Assembly: GCA_019240215.1 (NCBI GenBank)
Contig: JAFAYQ010000073.1
Location: 1 to 64,000 of the forward strand
DNA length: 64,000 bases
Reading direction: 5' to 3'
From: Actinomycetota bacterium
Lineage (GTDB): Bacteria > Actinomycetota > Actinomycetes > Streptosporangiales > Streptosporangiaceae
Shown here: piece by piece, positions 55,854 to 64,000 of the stretch
How the letters are laid out: every line of letters begins with the position of its first letter
Numbering within the stretch: the first letter of the stretch is position 1
Made by a program: the position numbers and the translations under genes
The notes under the pieces: model-generated
What the model was told of the DNA's origin: nothing
Database searches by the model: none
Seen by the model: the letters and a program-made list of their open reading frames with translations, nothing else

Positions 55854-56018
55854 TCACTGGCGAGAGTAGTGCCGGGCGCAGGTGAAATTCTGCGCCTGGC
55901 TGGTGGGGCCGTGGCCGTTGTAGCGCGCGACGAGTGGATACACACACAGTGGCCGGGACAGGGTTACCGCGCCGGTGGCCGGGTCGGTCACCGTGCCCAG
56001 AATTGACGTGGGCGCCTG
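55854..56018 (-). pseudogene. C-terminal remnant of a tannase/feruloyl-esterase-like (or DUF6351-like) protein
   Basis: Reverse strand reads GTVTDPATGAVTLSRPLCVYPLVARYNGHGPTSQAQNFTCARHYSRQ-stop. Confidence 0.55.
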
Positions 56019-56021
56019 GCC

Positions 56022-56402
56022 GTGTTCGACCCAGTCGACGCCATGCTGATCGACCTATACAACCGCAACAGGCAAGGCCACGCCCACTCCGAAGCCGCCT
56101 GGGCGGAGGCAGGTGTTCCCCAGAGCTTCGCGGTAGCAAACCGCGCCGCGCAGGCCAGCGAACGGGAAGCTCATGTCCGCGAGGTGGAGCGGTGTGGGCG
56201 GACGTTGCCGGAAGGGTCTTATGGGCGGCAGAACCGTGATGCCATCGCTGACCGCGAGACCCGGATAGCCGCTCGTCTGCGGGTCGTCGAACATGCCTAC
56301 CGGGCGGCTCTCGAACGCGACGCGATGTTCAGTTCGCCCGAGGACATCAGACCAAGCCGAACTGCTCAGCCCGTGGCCGACCGGGAAATCGAGCCGGAAT
56401 AG
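56022..56402 (+). CDS. Hypothetical protein, Arg/Glu/Ala-rich
   Basis: Continuous ORF between remnants, no recognised domain. Confidence 0.3.
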   Translation: MFDPVDAMLIDLYNRNRQGHAHSEAAWAEAGVPQSFAVANRAAQASEREAHVREVERCGRTLPEGSYGRQNRDAIADRETRIAARLRVVEHAYRAALERDAMFSSPEDIRPSRTAQPVADREIEPE

Positions 56403-56421
56403 GCCGGGTACGCGCAGACAT

Positions 56422-57174
56422 TCAGTGGGCGGTCCAGCCGCCGTCGATGACCAGGCTAGTCCCGGTCACGAAGCTGGCTTCGTCGCTGCAGAGGTACGCC
56501 ACGGCCCCGGCGACTTCGGCGGGCTCGAGGAGCCGCTTGATGACCGACTCCTCGAGGATCACTTTTTCCAGTACCTCGTCCTCGGGCAGGCCATGCGCCC
56601 GCGCTTGATCGGCCAGCTGCCGCTCTACCAGCGGGGTGCGGACGAAGCCGGGATTGACGCAGTTCGACGTCACCCCGTGGTCGGCTCCCTCCAGCGCGAC
56701 GACCTTGGACAAGCCCTCGATGCCGTGCTTGGCGGTGACGTAGGCCGCCTTGTACTTGCTGGCCCGCAGCCCGTGGGCGCTGGAGATGTGGACCACCCGG
56801 CCCCACCCTTGGCGGTACATGTGCGGCAGGGCGGCCCGGGTAAGCAGGAACGGCGCCTCGACCATCAGCCGCAGGATGAGCGCGAACCGCTCGGGCGGGA
56901 ACTCCTCGACCGGCGCCACGTGCTGGATCCCGGCGTTGTTGACCAGGATGTCGGCTTCGAGCCGGAGATCGGCCAGGGCGGCGGTGTCGGCCAGATCGAC
57001 CACCCACACCTCACCGCCGACCTGGTCGGCGACCGTCCGGGCGGGCTGCTCGTCCCGGTCGGCCACCACGATCTTGGCCCCGAGGTCAGCCAGGCGCCGC
57101 GCGACCGCGGCCCCGATGCCGCTGGCCGCGCCGGTGACGATCGCCCGCCGCCCGGTGAGCGGCTGAGTCTCCAT
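56422..57174 (-). CDS. SDR, 3-hydroxybutyrate dehydrogenase-like
   Basis: RRAIVTGAASGIGAAVARRLADLGA; NNAGIQHVAPVEEFPPERF; KAAYVTAKHGIEGLSKVVALE. Confidence 0.92.
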   Translation of the reverse strand: METQPLTGRRAIVTGAASGIGAAVARRLADLGAKIVVADRDEQPARTVADQVGGEVWVVDLADTAALADLRLEADILVNNAGIQHVAPVEEFPPERFALILRLMVEAPFLLTRAALPHMYRQGWGRVVHISSAHGLRASKYKAAYVTAKHGIEGLSKVVALEGADHGVTSNCVNPGFVRTPLVERQLADQARAHGLPEDEVLEKVILEESVIKRLLEPAEVAGAVAYLCSDEASFVTGTSLVIDGGWTAH

Positions 57175-57176
57175 AG

Positions 57177-58289
57177 TCAGACCTTTCCGCGAGGGCGGGG
57201 CCACGCCCCGCGCAGATACTGGACAGGGTACGGAATCTCGTCCCGGGTCAGCCCGAGCTGGTGGGCGGCTCGTTGCGGCCAGGCCGGATCCCGGAGCCCG
57301 GCCCGGCCGAGCAGGACCGCGTCGGCCGACCCGGCCGCCAGCACCTCTTCGGCTTGCTCGGGCTCGCTGATCAAGCCCACTGCGCCCGTTGGCAGGCCGG
57401 ATGCGAGCCGGATCTGCCGCGCGAACGGGACCTGGTAGCCAGGTCCAACGGGGATGCGGTCAACGGGCGCCACCACCCCGCCGGAGGAGACGTCGACGAG
57501 GTCGACACCGCGCGGGCGAAGCTGCCCGGCCAGCGTGGCCGTGTCTTCGACGGTCCAGCCGCCGTCGACCCACTCGCTGGCCGAGAACCGCACGAACAAC
57601 GGCTTGGCGGCCGGCCAGCTGGCCCGGACGCTGTCCACGATCTCGGCCAGGAACCGGGTCCGATTCTCGAACGACCCGCCGTAGGAGTCGCCCCGGCGGT
57701 TGGACAGCGGCGACAGAAACTGGTGAATGAGATAGCCGTGGGCGGCGTGCAGCTCGACCACGTCGAACCCGGCTTCGTCGGCTCGCCCGGCGGCCGCGCC
57801 GAAAGCGATGACCGTCTCCCGGATCTGCGCTTTCGTCATCTCGTGGGGAGCGACCAGCCCGTCGAGGGCCACGGCGGACGGGGCCAGCGTCGGCCATCCG
57901 CCCTCGGCGGCGGACACGCTGCCCGGCCGGCGGAGCGCCAGCTTCCAGGTCGAGGCCTTCCGGCCCGCGTGGGCCAGCTGGAGGCCGGCCGCGGCCCCCT
58001 GCTGGTGCACGAAGTCGACGATGCCGGCCCAGGCCGCGGCCTGGCCTCCGGTCCAGATGCCGGTGTCCTCGGGGCTGATCCGGCCCTCGGCCTGGACCGC
58101 GGTCGCCTCGGTCATCACCAGCCCGAACCCGCCGACGGCGCGGGCGCCGAGGTGGACCAGATGCCAGCTGGTCGGAATGCCATCCCGGGCGTCCACGCTG
58201 TACTGGCACATCGGCGACAGCCACACGCGGTTCCTGATCGTCAGCCCGCGGAGCCGGAGCGGCTGGAACAGCAACGGCGCATCGTTCAC
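57177..58289 (-). CDS. Old yellow enzyme family NADH:flavin oxidoreductase (YqjM-like)
   Basis: LLFQPLRLRGLTIRNRVWLSPMCQYS; LQLAHAGRKAS; HAAHGYLIHQFLSPLSNRRGDSYGGSFENRTRF. Confidence 0.97.
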   Translation of the reverse strand: MNDAPLLFQPLRLRGLTIRNRVWLSPMCQYSVDARDGIPTSWHLVHLGARAVGGFGLVMTEATAVQAEGRISPEDTGIWTGGQAAAWAGIVDFVHQQGAAAGLQLAHAGRKASTWKLALRRPGSVSAAEGGWPTLAPSAVALDGLVAPHEMTKAQIRETVIAFGAAAGRADEAGFDVVELHAAHGYLIHQFLSPLSNRRGDSYGGSFENRTRFLAEIVDSVRASWPAAKPLFVRFSASEWVDGGWTVEDTATLAGQLRPRGVDLVDVSSGGVVAPVDRIPVGPGYQVPFARQIRLASGLPTGAVGLISEPEQAEEVLAAGSADAVLLGRAGLRDPAWPQRAAHQLGLTRDEIPYPVQYLRGAWPRPRGKV

Positions 58290-59311
58290 GCGGACGCCCC
58301 CAGATTCTGCAGCGCAGCCGCGGCCAGCGCCTCGACCTGCCCGGACAGCTGGTCAGCGTCGAGCTGCTCACCGGCGCCAGCCCCGGCCCGGTAGCGGGCC
58401 TGGACGCCGAGGGTGATGATGGCCAGCCGCCAGGCGGCGAAGGCCAGGTAATACGGCAGATCCGACAGGTCGGCGCCGGTGCCGGCCGCGTACCGCCGGG
58501 CCAACTCGCCGCGGTCGAGGAAGCCGCTCAGCTCGCTGCCGCCGGGCAGCAGCGCGGCCAGCTCGGGAGGGGGACGCCAGTACAGCAGCAGCCAGCCGAG
58601 GTCGGTCAGCGGATCCCCCTGGGTCGACAGCTCCCAGTCGAGCACGGCCCGGACCTGGCCGTCACCGGACAGCACCAGGTTGTCCAGCCGGTAGTCGCCG
58701 TGCAGCAGGGCGGACGAGCGTTGCGGCGGCATGTCCCGGGCCAGCAGCTCGGCCGCCCAGGTCAGAGCGGTCCCGGCCGGGCCATCGGCCCGAATCTGAG
58801 CCGACCAGCGGCGCAGCTGGCGGGCGAGGTAGCCGCCGGGCCGCCCGAAGTCGGCCAGCCCCACCGACTCGGCGGGCACCTGGTGCAGTTCAGCCAGCTG
58901 GCTGACCACCGCGCGCGAGGCCGCTGCCCGGGCCACCTCGTTCAGCGACTCCGCCTCGGCCCGGCCGCGCACGATGGTGCCGTCGACGTACTGCATCACG
59001 TAGAACGGCACGCCGAGAATCTCCTGGTCAGCGCAGAACGCGATCGGGTCGGGCACGCTGATCGCTGAGCCGTCCCGGAGCGCCCGCTGGACCCGGTACT
59101 CGCGAGCGACGTCGTGGGCGCCGGGCGCGTCGATGTACGCGGGCGGCCGGCGGAGCACCAGCGTCCGCCCGGCCGCGTCGCACAGGAGATAGGTGAGGTT
59201 GGACCGGCCGCCGCCAACCAGAGTCCAGCCGAACGGAGGCGAGTACCCGGGGGCATGCCGGGCCAGCCAGCCGTCAACCGCGCTCCTAGGCTGGTTGTCC
59301 GGTGCGGTCAC
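58286..59311 (-). CDS. APH-family phosphotransferase (acyl-CoA dehydrogenase-associated type)
   Basis: LVGGGRSNLTYLLCDAAGRTLVLRRPP; ALLHGDYRLDNLVLSGDGQVRAVLDWELSTQGDPLTDLGWLLLYW. Confidence 0.94.
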   Translation of the reverse strand: MTAPDNQPRSAVDGWLARHAPGYSPPFGWTLVGGGRSNLTYLLCDAAGRTLVLRRPPAYIDAPGAHDVAREYRVQRALRDGSAISVPDPIAFCADQEILGVPFYVMQYVDGTIVRGRAEAESLNEVARAAASRAVVSQLAELHQVPAESVGLADFGRPGGYLARQLRRWSAQIRADGPAGTALTWAAELLARDMPPQRSSALLHGDYRLDNLVLSGDGQVRAVLDWELSTQGDPLTDLGWLLLYWRPPPELAALLPGGSELSGFLDRGELARRYAAGTGADLSDLPYYLAFAAWRLAIITLGVQARYRAGAGAGEQLDADQLSGQVEALAAAALQNLGASA

Positions 59312-61584
59312 GGTTGGATGTGGTCGGCCACCAGCGGGTGATCGGACGGCACGACCTGGCTGAGCAAGGCGGTCGCGCATCCGGGGCAGAGGACCTGGCG
59401 GAAGACGACCGGCACGTCGACGTAGGTGCTGGGATCGGCCCAGACATGCGGCCCGGCCGTACCCGGCGAGGCTTCGATCCGGGGCAGCTCGGCCAGGAAG
59501 GGTTCCCCCAGCCGGCCCAGCCCGGTCCCGCAGTGCCGGCACAGTACCTGGCCGGCGCTCACCGCGACGTTCACGTCGAGTGCCTCGCCACCGTCGACGG
59601 ACCCGGGTACGTCACGGGGGCTGATCCCGGACGCCGCCCGCCGCTGGGCCAGCAGATCGGCCCGCCGGCCAGTGGTAGCGGCTTCGTCCACCTCGCCGCC
59701 GCCGTCGAGCACAACACCGTAGATGCTGGCCGCCGCCTGCGGCGACACCTTGGCCTCGCGGACGTCGTGAGCCACCTCGGCCGGGTCGCGCCGTACCGGG
59801 TCGCCGTAGCCGCCGCCACTCTGCCAGTGCACGAACACCGCATCCTGCAAGCCGATGCCGGTCTCCACCTCGGACGCCATGACGTCGCGCTGCCCGTGGA
59901 TGTCATCCAGGTTGCGCGGCACCTGGCCGGCGGCGAGCAGGTCGCGGGCGTCGGATCCCCGGATCACCAGGTCGAGCTGGGTGTTGCCGGGATAGCCACC
60001 GGCCAGCCCGGCGTTCTGGGTGGCCGCCTTGCCGGTACCGGAGAAGACCGCGCCCATCGGGACCGGGGTGTCGTGCGGAATCAGGCACACCGACCCGCTG
60101 ACCCCGCCGCGCTGCTGACCGGGGCCGCCGGAATCGATCTCCTCCCGCCGCCACAGCAGCAGCACCGGCGAGGTGAACTCGGTCATCTCGGCGTCCGGCG
60201 CCCGGCCCATCGGGATCACGAACATCCCGCCGGTGTCGACCCCGTCGCGGTCCACCCCGGCGCCGTAGCCGCCCGCCATCGTGTCCATGACCAGGGATAC
60301 GAACGGGTACTGGCGCTGGTCGATGCCAGCCAGTGCGACCATGTCGAAGGTGCCGCCGCAGACCGACTGGACGGCGGCCCGGGACTGCGGCCGGGAGTCG
60401 AGCATCTTGGCGAGACACTCGTTGACCAGGTTGCCGACCGCCCAGGCGGGGCCGACCGGGCCCTTGCCGACCGCGGCCGGGAAGGACGCATTTATCATCG
60501 ACCCTTCGTCGACGACGATGTCGAAGCAGCGCATCAGGCCGCCCGCCGCCCAGGGGATGTCCCCGGCCAGCACGGGCAGCAGCGAGGACATGATCCCGGC
60601 CCGGACCCCCGAGTAGGGACAGTTGATCATGCCGGTCTGCTCGGCCGTGCCCCGGAAGTCGAACGTCAGCCGGTCCCCGGTCTTGGTCATGGCCAGCGCG
60701 ATCTTGTAGACCCCGCGGTCGTCCATGCCCGAGTGCTCCTGGTAGCCGGTGGCGTGCCAGGTCCCGTCGGGCAGGTCACGCAGCTTGGCCCGGAGCCGTT
60801 GCTCGGCGTCGTCCATCATCCGCTTCATCACGGCCTTGACCGTGTCCGGCCCGTAGGTCTCGAGCAGGCGGCGGAGCCGGGTCTGGCCGGTGACGTTGGC
60901 CCCGACCTTGGCCCGCAGGTCGAGGGCGACGAGCCGCGGCATCCGCGAGCGCCGGGTCCACATGTCCTCGACGTCGCGCTGGAGGACCCCGTCCCGCACC
61001 ACCTTGATCGGCGGGGTGGGCAGTGACTCCCAGAACACGTCCTGAGCCCGGGGCGTCCACGAACCGGGCGCGACCCCGCCCACGTCGAGTTCGTGCGCCA
61101 CCGCCGACGTCCAGCCGAACAGCTGCCCGTCGAAGAACATCGGCGCGAAGACGGTGGCATCGTTCTGGTGCAGCCCGCCACCCACCCAGGGGTCGTTGCA
61201 CAAGAACATGTCGCCCTCGCTGATACCGGGGTTGTCGGCCCGGTGCTGCAGCGTCCAGTAGACGGCCAGGTCCAGCGACGCCGACAGGAACGTGTTGTAC
61301 AGCCCGATCTGGACCTCCTGCCCGAGTTCGTCGCAGAGGGCGAAGTCGAAGTCATTGGCCTCGGTGACGACCACCGAGCCCGACATCCGCTTGAGCGTCT
61401 CGCCCATCTCGTCGGTGATCGACCAGAGCCGGTGGCGGACCACTTCGTAGGTGAGCGGGTCGAGATCGTCGATGGCGGCCTGCCCGACCGTGTGCAGCCG
61501 CAGGGTGCCGGGCACGGCCGCCCGCAGCGTCTCGGGGTCGAGCGGGCGGCTGTCGTAGACCTCGGACCCGGGGATCCAGCTCAT
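59308..61584 (-). CDS. Hydantoinase B/oxoprolinase family protein with C-terminal CxxC...CxxC (acetone carboxylase gamma-like) extension
   Basis: FLCNDPWVGGGLHQNDATVFAPMFFDGQLFGW; C-terminal VLCRHCGTGLG...VLCPGCATALL. Confidence 0.93.
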   Translation of the reverse strand: MSWIPGSEVYDSRPLDPETLRAAVPGTLRLHTVGQAAIDDLDPLTYEVVRHRLWSITDEMGETLKRMSGSVVVTEANDFDFALCDELGQEVQIGLYNTFLSASLDLAVYWTLQHRADNPGISEGDMFLCNDPWVGGGLHQNDATVFAPMFFDGQLFGWTSAVAHELDVGGVAPGSWTPRAQDVFWESLPTPPIKVVRDGVLQRDVEDMWTRRSRMPRLVALDLRAKVGANVTGQTRLRRLLETYGPDTVKAVMKRMMDDAEQRLRAKLRDLPDGTWHATGYQEHSGMDDRGVYKIALAMTKTGDRLTFDFRGTAEQTGMINCPYSGVRAGIMSSLLPVLAGDIPWAAGGLMRCFDIVVDEGSMINASFPAAVGKGPVGPAWAVGNLVNECLAKMLDSRPQSRAAVQSVCGGTFDMVALAGIDQRQYPFVSLVMDTMAGGYGAGVDRDGVDTGGMFVIPMGRAPDAEMTEFTSPVLLLWRREEIDSGGPGQQRGGVSGSVCLIPHDTPVPMGAVFSGTGKAATQNAGLAGGYPGNTQLDLVIRGSDARDLLAAGQVPRNLDDIHGQRDVMASEVETGIGLQDAVFVHWQSGGGYGDPVRRDPAEVAHDVREAKVSPQAAASIYGVVLDGGGEVDEAATTGRRADLLAQRRAASGISPRDVPGSVDGGEALDVNVAVSAGQVLCRHCGTGLGRLGEPFLAELPRIEASPGTAGPHVWADPSTYVDVPVVFRQVLCPGCATALLSQVVPSDHPLVADHIQP

Positions 61585-63698
61585 GATTGCTCCTCACGGT
61601 TGCGGCGCAGGATGAGGTTGCCGAAGTCGTCGATCTCGGCGGTGTCGGCGGCCGACACGGCGACGGTGGTCGTCGGTACCTCGACGATGGCCGGCCCGAT
61701 GATGACGTGTCCGGGGGCGAGCCGGGCGTAGTCGTAGATCGTGGTCTTCTCGAACCCGCGGCGGGGGTCGAGCAGCACCGGGCGGCGGCCGCTGACCGCG
61801 TCCCCGACTCCGCGCCCGGCGGCCGGTTCGGCGGCGGGGGTGGTGACCTTGACCGGCAGGACCCCGGTGGCGTGGACGCGGTAGGTGATGAACTGGAAGC
61901 CGGCGTCGGCGAAGCCGGTCCCGGCCCCGAACGTGCGGGCGTAGCGGCTTTCGAACTCGGCGACCACCCCTTGCAGGTCGGCGTCGGTCAGCGGCCCGGC
62001 CGGAACCGGCGTCGGCAGCTCGGCCAGCTGCATCGAGTACCGGATGTCCACTTCCCGGCGCAGCATCACTTGCTCGACCGCCACGCCCTGGGCGCCCAGC
62101 GCCGCCTGCGCGGCCGCTTCCAGTTCGGTGAAGGTCTTGGTGACGTGGTCGGCGGCGACCGGGAAGGTGGCGGGGTCGGAGATCTCCTTGACCACGGTGA
62201 TGTTGCTGGCGGCCAGGCCGAACGCGGAGAACGCGGCCGCCGACTGGCCCAGCGGCACGACCGTCTCCTTGACCCCGAGCTGGGCGCCGTAGGCGAAGCA
62301 GTGCATGGGACCGGCGCCGCCGAACGCGTACATGACGAACTCACGCGGGTCCTGCCCGGACTCGACCGCGACCTTGCGGACCAGGTCGGCGGTCTGCTCG
62401 TTCTGCACGGCGAAGATGGCGGCCGCCGCGTCCTCGACCGAGAGCCCGAGGGGCCTGGCTATGCGGGCACCGATCGCGTCGCGGGCCCGCTGGGCGGACA
62501 GCTTTTTCTGGCCGCCGAGGAAATTGTCCGGATTGATGATGCCGAGAACGAGGTCGGCGTCGGTGACGGTGGGCTCGGTGCCGCCCTGGTCGTAACAGGC
62601 CGGGCCGGGCACGGCCTGCGCGCTGCGCGGGCCGACATGCAGGTTGCCACCGGCGTCCAGGTGCGCGATGGCTCCACCGCCGCTGCCGATGACCTGGACC
62701 TTCAGCATGGGGGTGTCGATCACGTGCTGGTTGATCACGGCGGTGGTGGCCTCGACGGGCTCGCCGTCGACGATCAGGCCGACCAGGAAGGTTGTGCCGC
62801 CGACGTCGGTGCAGATCACGTTGCGGTGGCCGAGCTGCTCGGCCAGCCGGGCGGCCCCGGTGACCCCGCCGGTGAGGACCGAGCCGACCGTGGTGATCGC
62901 GGTCTTCGGCGCTTCCCGGGCCGCCACCGTGCCGCCGGTGCCCTGCATGACCAGCAGGGCACCGGTGAGCCCGTGCTGCCGTAGCCGCTGGTCGAGCGGC
63001 TCCAGGTACCGGCCGAGCGAGGGCCCGACCTGGGTGCTCATGATCGTGGTGGCGTTGCGGGAAAACTCGCGGATACGCGGCGACAGCTCGCTGGACAGAG
63101 CGACGTACAGGCCGGGGGCCTGCTCGTGGATGAGCTCGCGCAGCCGCGCCTCGTGAGCGGGGTTGCGGAAGGACCACAGCAGCGAGACCGCGATCGCCTC
63201 CACGTCCTCGGCCAGTAGCTCGGCGATGGCGGCGCGGGCCTGGTCCTCGTCCAGGGGGACGATGACCGACCCCTTGTAGTCGATGCGTTCGACGATCTCC
63301 TTGGCCCGGCTCTTGGGCACCAGCGGCGTGGGCTTGCGGGTCTTGAGGATGTCCTGGATCTGCTCGGGGCTGTTCCCGGCGTAGCGGCCGACCACGTTCA
63401 TGATGTAGATGGAGTCGCGGTGACCGACCGTGGTGAGCCAGCCGACCTTGCCCACATCACCAGTCACCAGCGCGTTGAGGGTCGAGGTGGTCCCGTGCGA
63501 GATGTGCGAGGCCTGGGCGAGCAGGTCGGCCAGGCTCAGCCCGGCCCGTCCGGCCAGCGCCTCCAGTACCTGGATCACCCCAGCGGCGTAGTTCGGTGGC
63601 GTGGACGGCATCTTGGCCGACAACATCGTGCCGTCGTCCCCGGCCGCCACGGCGTCGGTGAAGGTTCCGCCGACGTCGACGCCGATTACGTAGGTCAT
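61581..63698 (-). CDS. Hydantoinase A/oxoprolinase family protein (acetone carboxylase beta-like)
   Basis: YVIGVDVGGTFTDAVA; ASHISHGTTSTLNALVTGD; ICTDVGGTTFLVGLI. Confidence 0.95.
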   Translation of the reverse strand: MTYVIGVDVGGTFTDAVAAGDDGTMLSAKMPSTPPNYAAGVIQVLEALAGRAGLSLADLLAQASHISHGTTSTLNALVTGDVGKVGWLTTVGHRDSIYIMNVVGRYAGNSPEQIQDILKTRKPTPLVPKSRAKEIVERIDYKGSVIVPLDEDQARAAIAELLAEDVEAIAVSLLWSFRNPAHEARLRELIHEQAPGLYVALSSELSPRIREFSRNATTIMSTQVGPSLGRYLEPLDQRLRQHGLTGALLVMQGTGGTVAAREAPKTAITTVGSVLTGGVTGAARLAEQLGHRNVICTDVGGTTFLVGLIVDGEPVEATTAVINQHVIDTPMLKVQVIGSGGGAIAHLDAGGNLHVGPRSAQAVPGPACYDQGGTEPTVTDADLVLGIINPDNFLGGQKKLSAQRARDAIGARIARPLGLSVEDAAAAIFAVQNEQTADLVRKVAVESGQDPREFVMYAFGGAGPMHCFAYGAQLGVKETVVPLGQSAAAFSAFGLAASNITVVKEISDPATFPVAADHVTKTFTELEAAAQAALGAQGVAVEQVMLRREVDIRYSMQLAELPTPVPAGPLTDADLQGVVAEFESRYARTFGAGTGFADAGFQFITYRVHATGVLPVKVTTPAAEPAAGRGVGDAVSGRRPVLLDPRRGFEKTTIYDYARLAPGHVIIGPAIVEVPTTTVAVSAADTAEIDDFGNLILRRNREEQS

Positions 63699-64000
63699 GG
63701 CTGGTCCTTTCTGGCCGGTTGCGGCGTGGTGGTCTGGCTCTGGGCGACCCGCGCGCGGCGTCGCTGCTGGCGTAGTTCGTCATCCGGTTCGGCCGGCGGG
63801 AAGGTTGCTTGCAGGCTTTCCGGGATGCCGATGGGGTCCAGGCAGATCCCGTAGCGCTCGAGCTGGTGGGCATGCGCCAGCTGGTGCAGGGAGAACGCGG
63901 CCCGGATCGCGGTCGGCTGGCCCTGGGCGTCGACCGCCTGGTTGACGGCCTCCTTGGTCAGCCGCAGGCCGATCATCGGCTTGGCCGCGATCTTCTGCGC
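63695..64000 (-). CDS. Enoyl-CoA hydratase/isomerase-like protein, C-terminal part (5' end outside window)
   Basis: KIAAKPMIGLRLTKEAVNQAVDAQGQPTAIRAAFSLHQLAHAH is a crotonase C-terminus. Confidence 0.75.
   Translation of the reverse strand, partial: AQKIAAKPMIGLRLTKEAVNQAVDAQGQPTAIRAAFSLHQLAHAHQLERYGICLDPIGIPESLQATFPPAEPDDELRQQRRRARVAQSQTTTPQPARKDQP

Noticed and set aside
1-64000. CRISPR arrays, rRNA operons, intact transposases, integrases or a biosynthetic (PKS/NRPS) cluster
   Set aside because: Looked for and not found: no regularly spaced repeats, no recognisable transposase/integrase motifs, no assembly-line domains.

Overview
High-GC actinobacterial chromosomal window (about 64 kb) packed with catabolic and transport operons. 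No rRNA, CRISPR array or convincing tRNA was seen. Modules from left to right: (i) 0-16 kb, epoxide hydrolases, two frameshifted GMC oxidoreductases, CMD-like protein, beta-propeller lactonase, alpha/beta hydrolases, SDR, SgcJ-like protein, plus a LysR and two tandem class A beta-lactamase-like serine hydrolases; (ii) a decayed DUF2637-type mobile-element gene pair at 15.8-16.6 kb; (iii) 16.7-42.4 kb, a probable organosulfur/oligopeptide scavenging island (rhodanese, NtaA/SsuD-type flavin monooxygenases, SsuABC-like transporter, FCD-GntR, an oxidative cassette of TauD-like / alpha-beta hydrolase / tandem DUF427 / IPNS-like genes, and two Dpp-type ABC systems); (iv) 42.8-49.3 kb, quinate/shikimate catabolism (MHS transporter, TetR, AroE-like, DHS dehydratase-HPPD fusion) plus a secreted hydrolase; (v) 49.5-55.7 kb, a MarR-controlled MFS/SDR/amidohydrolase/acyl-CoA ligase/MaoC operon; (vi) 56.4-64 kb, hydantoinase A/B (acetone-carboxylase-like) with APH, OYE, 3-hydroxybutyrate-DH-like and enoyl-CoA hydratase genes. 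Most notable observations: a TauD/TfdA-family protein whose iron-binding HxD motif reads HxG (as in Fe/2OG radical halogenases), encoded next to an alpha/beta hydrolase lacking its nucleophilic Ser; degenerate copies of the 3' end of a DUF2637 gene in every convergent intergenic gap longer than about 40 bp; and several shared dyad operators that define local regulons, including a 19/21-nt match linking the LysR promoter to the beta-lactamase promoter. All calls come from reading the sequence; no database search was run.
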